Shown here: in pieces, positions 16,296 through 19,668 of the stretch
Layout: each line of letters opens with the position of its first letter
How positions within the stretch are numbered: the stretch's first letter is position 1
Source of the DNA: an uncultured Enterobacteriaceae bacterium
Lineage (GTDB): Bacteria > Pseudomonadota > Gammaproteobacteria > Enterobacterales > Enterobacteriaceae
Length of the DNA stretch: 19,668 nucleotides
Assembly: GCA_936920625.1 (NCBI GenBank)
Contig: CAKZHC010000047.1
Span: forward strand, 1 to 19,668
Direction: 5' to 3'
Translations under genes and position numbers: made by a program
Notes under the pieces: generated by a model
What the model was told of the DNA's origin: nothing
Seen by the model: only the letters and a program-made list of their open reading frames with translations
The model's database searches: none

Positions 16296-16343
16296 ATACA
16301 TATACTAGCCTCTTACATGCCGCAGGGCAAGGAGAAGCAGGCT
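16284..16343 (+). promoter_or_regulatory. mok-like upstream start, in frame with hok
   Basis: The ATG at 16284 follows GAGG and corresponds to the mok start of R1 hok/sok (CACGAGGCATCCCTATG). In R1 mok is in a different frame and overlaps hok, coupling hok translation to Sok control. Here the ATG is exactly 60 bases before the hok ATG with no stop between, so translation from it would give a 67-residue Hok with a 20-residue N-terminal extension. Another in-frame ATG is at 16317. Confidence 0.6.
16302..16330 (-). promoter_or_regulatory. Candidate sok promoter
   Basis: On the minus strand TTGCCC (16330-16325) and TAGTAT (16307-16302) are 17 bases apart. R1 sok has TTGCGC and TATCCT at the same spacing with the same TAAGAGGC spacer end, so this is the homologous promoter. 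Confidence 0.65.
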
Positions 16344-16487
16344 ATGAAGCATCGAACGGTCACCTTTATCATTGTAAGCATTACGCTGTTAGCGATAATA
16401 CTGGCAATGCGGAGGGATCTCTGTGAAATCCGGTTCCGAACCGGTAACACAGAATTTGCTGCTTTCATGGCTTACGAAACCAGGTAA
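16344..16487 (+). CDS. hok: Hok-family type I toxin
   Basis: This 47-residue peptide is a Hok/Gef membrane toxin: inserted in the inner membrane it collapses the membrane potential. Residues 6-22 form one hydrophobic helix (TVTFIIVSITLLAIILA). It is followed by the family signature: basic RRD, the conserved Cys27 in LCEIRFRTG, and the C-terminal EFAAFMAYE block, almost identical to R1 Hok. The ATG at 16344 follows AAGGAGAAG. Control should be by hok/sok: a stable mRNA with 5'-3' pairing, slow 3' processing and an unstable antisense RNA. The gene appears complete. Such loci stabilise plasmids or islands after loss; a second, opposite locus lies at 1-88. Confidence 0.9.
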   Translation: MKHRTVTFIIVSITLLAIILAMRRDLCEIRFRTGNTEFAAFMAYETR

Positions 16488-16495
16488 GAGCACAA

Positions 16496-16515
16496 GGCAG
16501 GGAGCAATCCCTGCC
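16496..16515 (+). terminator. GC-rich hairpin after hok
   Basis: GGCAGGGA and TCCCTGCC pair perfectly around GCAA, with CACA and TGTG able to extend the base. It sits nine bases after the hok stop, like the 3' hairpin of R1 hok mRNA. It probably stabilises the message rather than ending it, since the pairing element lies further downstream. Confidence 0.6.
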
Positions 16516-16537
16516 ATCTGTGTTGCAAGGTTCATAT

Positions 16538-16551
16538 GCCTTCAGGCGCCC
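16538..16551 (+). promoter_or_regulatory. hok mRNA 3' fold-back element
   Basis: GCCTTCAGGCGCCC is the reverse complement of the mRNA 5' end (16176-16188) apart from one extra T. In hok mRNAs this long-range pairing keeps the full-length message inactive until 3' trimming. Its presence shows that the right-hand hok locus is structurally complete. Confidence 0.65.
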
Positions 16552-16568
16552 ACCCTTTCAGAGCGATG

Positions 16569-16904
16569 TTAATCCGGCACTTTCTTACACGGAAACGACC
16601 CGATTATCTTTGGGGCGTCCATGCTGTACTGGAGCAACTGGACGTTGAACCATGCTTTGCCATTACGCTTGATAAACTCAAACCCGTAATTATTGCCATC
16701 TCTGGCTGGCATCAGACCCATTTCTAATTTGATATTGGCATAGTCACCCGGTTCACCCAAAAAATATACTTTTTGAGATGTTACCGTTTCGCCATTAATT
16801 ACGGTCATACCATCACCGGTTAAGCGATATCCAGCACATTGTATATCATCAGCCATTGCCGGAGCGCTGACACAGAGAAACACCACCATAAAAATACGTT
16901 TCAT
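16569..16904 (-). CDS. Small secreted protein of unknown function
   Basis: This 111-residue minus-strand protein has a clear signal peptide (MKRIFMVVFLCVSAPAMA, cleavage after AMA) and should be periplasmic. The mature part is about 93 residues with two cysteines (CAGY near residue 23 and PCKK near the end), likely a disulphide, and it looks beta-rich. I do not recognise a family. Its ATG overlaps by one base the TAA of the gene upstream (TAATG), so translation is coupled to that gene and the two probably act together. Confidence 0.75.
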   Translation of the reverse strand: MKRIFMVVFLCVSAPAMADDIQCAGYRLTGDGMTVINGETVTSQKVYFLGEPGDYANIKLEMGLMPARDGNNYGFEFIKRNGKAWFNVQLLQYSMDAPKIIGSFPCKKVPD

Positions 16905-17430
16905 TAAAATCCTATATTTTTTGATGATTTAGAAATGATATCAGCCGCACCCCGCGCCTGACACATCATGTCCATGTACCATGCCTGACCTCTGGTATCG
17001 CCAGTGTACATAATCCCGTTCACGACATAAATGCCATCTGTGGCGATACTCTCAGGCTGAGCAGTCGCCCCAGCTGTAGTGAGGTTGCCATTGGTGTTGT
17101 TATCCGTGAAGCGGCCCTTTAACTTCGCAATATCCTGTTCTGCCAGCGGCGTACGGTATACAGAGGCCTCGTCTAACTTAATCAGGCCGATGCGCCAGTG
17201 CTTTTGCAAGCTTATCCACATTGGCTTTCAGGTCATCAATATTTTTACGTGCCTGATCGAGCTCCGGTTTCCAGCTGTTCCAGTCAATCAATGATTTTCC
17301 GCCTTCCTTCCATGTCACATAGTCTTCAGTGAGTCCCGGCCAGTACAGCCCAGTCATCTAACGTTAATGCGCCTACAGTGGCCAGGAATGATGCTATCCA
17401 GTACGAAAAATGGGAGCTGTATTTTTCCAT
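16904..17430 (-). pseudogene. Frameshifted gene, holin-like N-terminus, unknown C-terminus
   Basis: Three overlapping minus-strand frames look like pieces of one or two genes. Piece 1 (17430-17326, 34 codons) starts MEKYSSHFSYWIASFLATVG and runs to LTLDDWAVLAG, a single hydrophobic helix like the start of HP1-type phage holins, then stops. Piece 2 (17357-17178, 59 codons) reads MTGLYWPGLTEDY and continues to a helical, charged stretch ending KALAHRPD. Piece 3 (17221-16904, 105 codons) continues sensibly from RIGLIKLDEASVYRTPL to NIGF. Pieces 2 and 3 could be joined if a 5-bp repeat (GCATC) was lost near 17190. The C-terminal part mentions no known motif. If piece 3 is translated alone it starts at a poor ATG. 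It is followed by the secreted protein gene with a TAATG overlap. Confidence 0.5.
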
Positions 17431-17599
17431 TCTGATTATCTCCACCGCCCGTACGGGTGGCTGTGTGCAATAAAAAAGGTCCGCCGGAGCGAACCCTTGA
17501 AAAAGTGCCAGATAGCGTCTGGCGGCGCATTTGCTTATCTGGTAGTGTTGAATCGCTCAACACAACATCACCGGTTTACCACAAAGGAAGGAATTGGTT
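17431..17599 (+). promoter_or_regulatory. Divergent intergenic region with three hairpins
   Basis: Between the leftward frameshifted gene and the rightward DUF4225-type gene lie a CCCGTACGGG palindrome (17448-17457), GCCAGA/TCTGGC (17507-17523) and GTGTTGA/TCAACAC (17545-17563), the last two perfect with five-base loops. They may structure the leader of the rightward mRNA. No clear promoter boxes were picked out. Confidence 0.4.
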
Positions 17600-18367
17600 A
17601 TGGACTACTACGACCCCGGCCGTTTACGCAGCTACCGCAACGCGATGATTAAAGGTGAGGCCAACAGCCTGCACGCCTATGCCCACTTGTTATCAGTGGA
17701 TCATCTCAGGGACTCGCATGTGCAGTTTCTCTTTACCCTGGACGTTGATAAATTTATCCGGGCACACCTGACGCAGTTTAATTTAAAAAAAGATGAGCCC
17801 GCCTTTAAGGCCTGTATCGCCAGCCTGCGTGAAGAGCGAAGTCACCTCGAAAAACAGCACGCCTTACTCAACGCCCGCGAGGCAAAAGTCGTTGCCTCCG
17901 CTGAACTGACTCATCAGCTCGACACCTGGGGGTATATTATCAATGGGGTCAGTGTCGTGATAAGTGGTTTTGTGGTTGTTGCCGGGTTAGGTGTAGTATT
18001 AGCATCGGGGGCAACAGGAAATATCTTTGGAATGGAGGCTGGTACTGCTATGGTTCTTCATGGTTCTTCATGGTTCTTCATGGTTCTTCATGGTTCTAAT
18101 AATTTCATAGAGACAGTAAAAAATCTAAAATACAACAGAAATGATACAATAGGGCCGATTAAAAATTATTATATTGCCACTGCTGAATTTTTGGGTTTTG
18201 ACCCTAAGGCTGGGGCACTTGCCTATAACGTGATGGATTTATCGCTGTCGGGTTACGGTGTCATGCGTCATGTGTTAAAAGCCGACGCCTGGAGACTGTT
18301 CCGGCATATTCCTTCGGATTTTGTCAGAAACTACAATAAAGATGAGCAACACCGCGCTGACTATTGA
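17600..18367 (+). CDS. DUF4225-type membrane protein with internal tandem repeat
   Basis: This 255-residue protein resembles DUF4225 proteins of Enterobacteriaceae, which have no established function. Residues 1-105 are soluble and helical, with a charged coiled-coil-like stretch (LREERSHLEKQHALLNAREAKVV). WGYIINGVSVVISGFVVVAGLGVVLASGA is one long hydrophobic hairpin near residues 112-140. The C-terminal third (IGPIKNYYIATAEFLGFDPKAG, then a hydrophobic segment) is conserved-looking. ATG at 17600 follows AAGGAAGGA; a TTG six bases upstream is less likely. At residues 151-166 the chain reads MVLHGSSWFFMVLHGS, the product of a 10-bp DNA repeat. The stop overlaps the opposite gene's stop by seven bases. 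The DUF assignment is from memory of the family pattern. Confidence 0.65.
   Translation: MDYYDPGRLRSYRNAMIKGEANSLHAYAHLLSVDHLRDSHVQFLFTLDVDKFIRAHLTQFNLKKDEPAFKACIASLREERSHLEKQHALLNAREAKVVASAELTHQLDTWGYIINGVSVVISGFVVVAGLGVVLASGATGNIFGMEAGTAMVLHGSSWFFMVLHGSNNFIETVKNLKYNRNDTIGPIKNYYIATAEFLGFDPKAGALAYNVMDLSLSGYGVMRHVLKADAWRLFRHIPSDFVRNYNKDEQHRADY
18051..18097 (+). repeat. 10-bp tandem repeat, 4.7 copies, in coding sequence
   Basis: TGGTTCTTCA occurs four times in perfect tandem, followed by TGGTTCT. Because the unit is 10 bases, gain or loss of one or two copies shifts the frame; three copies (30 bases) keep it. The present frame is open. Confidence 0.97.
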
Positions 18368-18741
18368 AGCAACCGGAGATGCCATATCGATTTATAACAT
18401 TCAGGAAGCATCGCAATAAACGCTCTTATTCTGCCCCGTAACCTGACCATTATTTTTGTCCCCATTTTTAGCGGGGCAAAAATAAAAAAACCGACAAGAA
18501 TTAAACAATAATTCAGCAGATAGATCCAGAAATTATCGATGTCAACCATGAAGATCATATATAAATCAAAAAAGGCCATAACAAATAAAATAACAAGCCC
18601 AGTTATAAAACTACGTTTAATCTGCCGGACAGTTTCCTGGCAGGAAACATTATCTTTTTGAGACCACTCTTTTATTGATGCAATTTCTTTCTCAGTAAAC
18701 CCTGCATCTCTTAATTTTGCTTCAGTTGCAGCATCGTCCAT
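18361..18741 (-). CDS. Small membrane protein of unknown function
   Basis: This 126-residue minus-strand protein starts MDDAATEAKLRDAGFTEKEIASIKEWSQ, a charged helical N-terminus with a helix-turn look. Two hydrophobic segments follow (SFITGLVILFVMAFFDLYMIFMV and WIYLLNYCLILVGFFIF), then a basic tail. I chose ATG 18741 because GGAG lies seven bases upstream; an ATG ten codons earlier (18771) has no such site. It faces the DUF4225-type gene and overlaps its end by seven bases, so the two are transcribed toward each other. It could be a membrane partner or immunity-like protein, but this is only a guess from location. I do not recognise a family. Confidence 0.6.
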   Translation of the reverse strand: MDDAATEAKLRDAGFTEKEIASIKEWSQKDNVSCQETVRQIKRSFITGLVILFVMAFFDLYMIFMVDIDNFWIYLLNYCLILVGFFIFAPLKMGTKIMVRLRGRIRAFIAMLPECYKSIWHLRLLQ

Positions 18742-18910
18742 AGCACAGCTCCATGCAGTAATGCCCTGCATTTCATAGTAACGCAGACGGCTAACGTGAT
18801 GTAGTGATTCAGGGTGGAAAAACGGGAGGCTGTTTGAATCTTACAAGCCGGGCAGAATATCAAAATATGGCTGTATAATCACATAAAGTGTCGGGTTTTA
18901 TAATACCCGT

Positions 18911-19194
18911 TCAGCCAGTAAATTTATCAGCCTCATCCAAATATTGATGCAGTAATGCCACCAGCGAGGCACGATCGAGTTCCTTTGTATCTCCTTCAGA
19001 ATCATCCAGCGATGGGAATAACTGTCATACCATGTGTCCCTGTGAATTTCTACCAGACCGGCAAGAGTGGCTGCTGCATACTCTGTATAACTGCTATCCT
19101 TATTTTTCTCGGCGACATCCTGAGCTGCCAGCCACACCAGCGCAGTCAGCCTTTTTACCATACGGCGCTGCAATTTAACACCTGCCAGATTCAC
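18911..19194 (-). pseudogene. Frameshifted small acidic/helical protein gene
   Basis: On the minus strand a frame opens near GTG 19194 (NLAGVKLQRRMVKRLTALVWLAAQDVAEKNKDSSYTEYAAATLAGLVEIHRDTWYD). After Asp57 (19024) it degenerates. One base shifted, the same strand reads QLFPSLDDSEGDTKELDRASLVALLHQYLDEADKFTG and stops at 18911, a far better protein-like continuation. Loss of a single C near 19023 (GACCAG to GACAG) would explain this, giving an original protein of about 94 residues. The true start may be upstream, since the frame stays open to a TAG near 19229. The family is not recognised. Confidence 0.5.
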
Positions 19195-19668
19195 CTGGTA
19201 TATTTCCCATATTTGTCGGCAGATTGTTATCTATCTGACTGCTGTTTGCTTGCTAACTGTTCTCACAGTTGGCACGTTGCCGGGCAGAGAACACTACCCG
19301 GCTCCTTCAAAAAAGGTATTTCAGAAATATGTAATAAAAATCATATCTGTTCTGTTTCTTATTTGCTTTTATAAGGTATTTTTTAATTTTTTCTGATACT
19401 TATTCCTTATGGTCGTGCCCGGTCTAATTGAATTGAAAATTCAGTCCTCTGAAGACTGATATATTCATCATCATAAAATACAATACCCTTCAAAAAAGTA
19501 TCACTTGCCAACTGATGTCTATAGATGCTATTCAGATTAATGAGAAAGTTAAGATTAGTTCATCTGATTTTTATCATAATTTACGACAATACACGTAAAT
19601 AAAAAAAATCATTATTGACTTCCTCTGTTTGAGACTAGTGTTGTTTTTAAAATAAACAACTGGAAAAC
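19195..19668. other. AT-rich gene-free right end
   Basis: No convincing gene is seen. The stretch contains GCCGGG/CCCGGC (19279-19302) as a short inverted repeat, AT-rich sequence with several A and T runs, and at the edge GTTGTTT/AAACAAC (19640-19660). A TTGACT at 19616 could be a -35 box of a gene beyond the window. Confidence 0.5.

Noticed and set aside
18051..18097. CRISPR-like array
   Set aside because: The 10-bp units are directly adjacent with no spacers and lie in coding sequence. No other array was seen in the window.
18955..19374. 139-codon plus-strand frame
   Set aside because: Antisense to the better-supported frameshifted gene at 18911-19194, rich in Cys, and ends in AT-rich noncoding sequence.

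Overview
The window reads as a defence island in an enterobacterial genome (Escherichia, Salmonella, Citrobacter, Enterobacter or Klebsiella relatives). This rests on a six-gene type 1 BREX locus, a Hok-family toxin with hok/sok RNA architecture, a DinJ/YafQ-type remnant and a DUF4225-type protein. I cannot name the species or say whether it is chromosome or plasmid.

Layout. Positions 1-88 hold the 5' leader of a hok/sok-type locus on the minus strand, cut by the window edge. An unrecognised open frame lies near 119-373. An AT-rich family 25 glycosyltransferase gene fills 452-1225. The BREX genes run on the plus strand from 1464 to 14928 in the order brxA, brxB, brxC, pglX, pglZ, brxL. All six are full length with their catalytic motifs visible. 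brxA to pglX are tightly packed. A 192-base gap separates pglX from pglZ-brxL, so there may be two transcription units. After brxL come about 830 bases without a gene but with several inverted repeats, then a collapsed dinJ-yafQ toxin-antitoxin remnant (15757-15980, minus) that keeps palindromic operator candidates. A complete hok/sok locus follows on the plus strand (16176-16551). The right end (16569-19194) carries small genes of accessory or prophage type: a secreted small protein, a frameshifted gene with a holin-like start, a DUF4225-type membrane protein with an internal 10-bp tandem repeat, a small membrane protein and a frameshifted acidic protein.

How the parts work together. In known type 1 BREX, PglX with BrxB, BrxC and PglZ methylates an asymmetric adenine motif on host DNA, and the system with BrxL blocks replication of unmodified phage. 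No BrxR-type regulator and no accessory nuclease gene is visible inside the locus. The hok/sok locus and the toxin-antitoxin remnant may have helped stabilise the island, and the glycosyltransferase could alter surface sugars.

Most interesting points. (1) The locus lies between two hok/sok leaders in opposite orientation, 56 of 60 bases identical and about 16 kb apart. (2) The central target-recognition part of pglX is far more AT-rich than its flanks and contains an A9 tract. (3) The hok locus has its upstream mok-like start in frame with hok and a 16-bp exact duplication in the antisense target. (4) A 10-bp repeat sits in frame inside the DUF4225 gene. (5) A dinJ-yafQ module is collapsed but keeps its control region. 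BREX itself is a known system; I found no wholly new multi-gene system.
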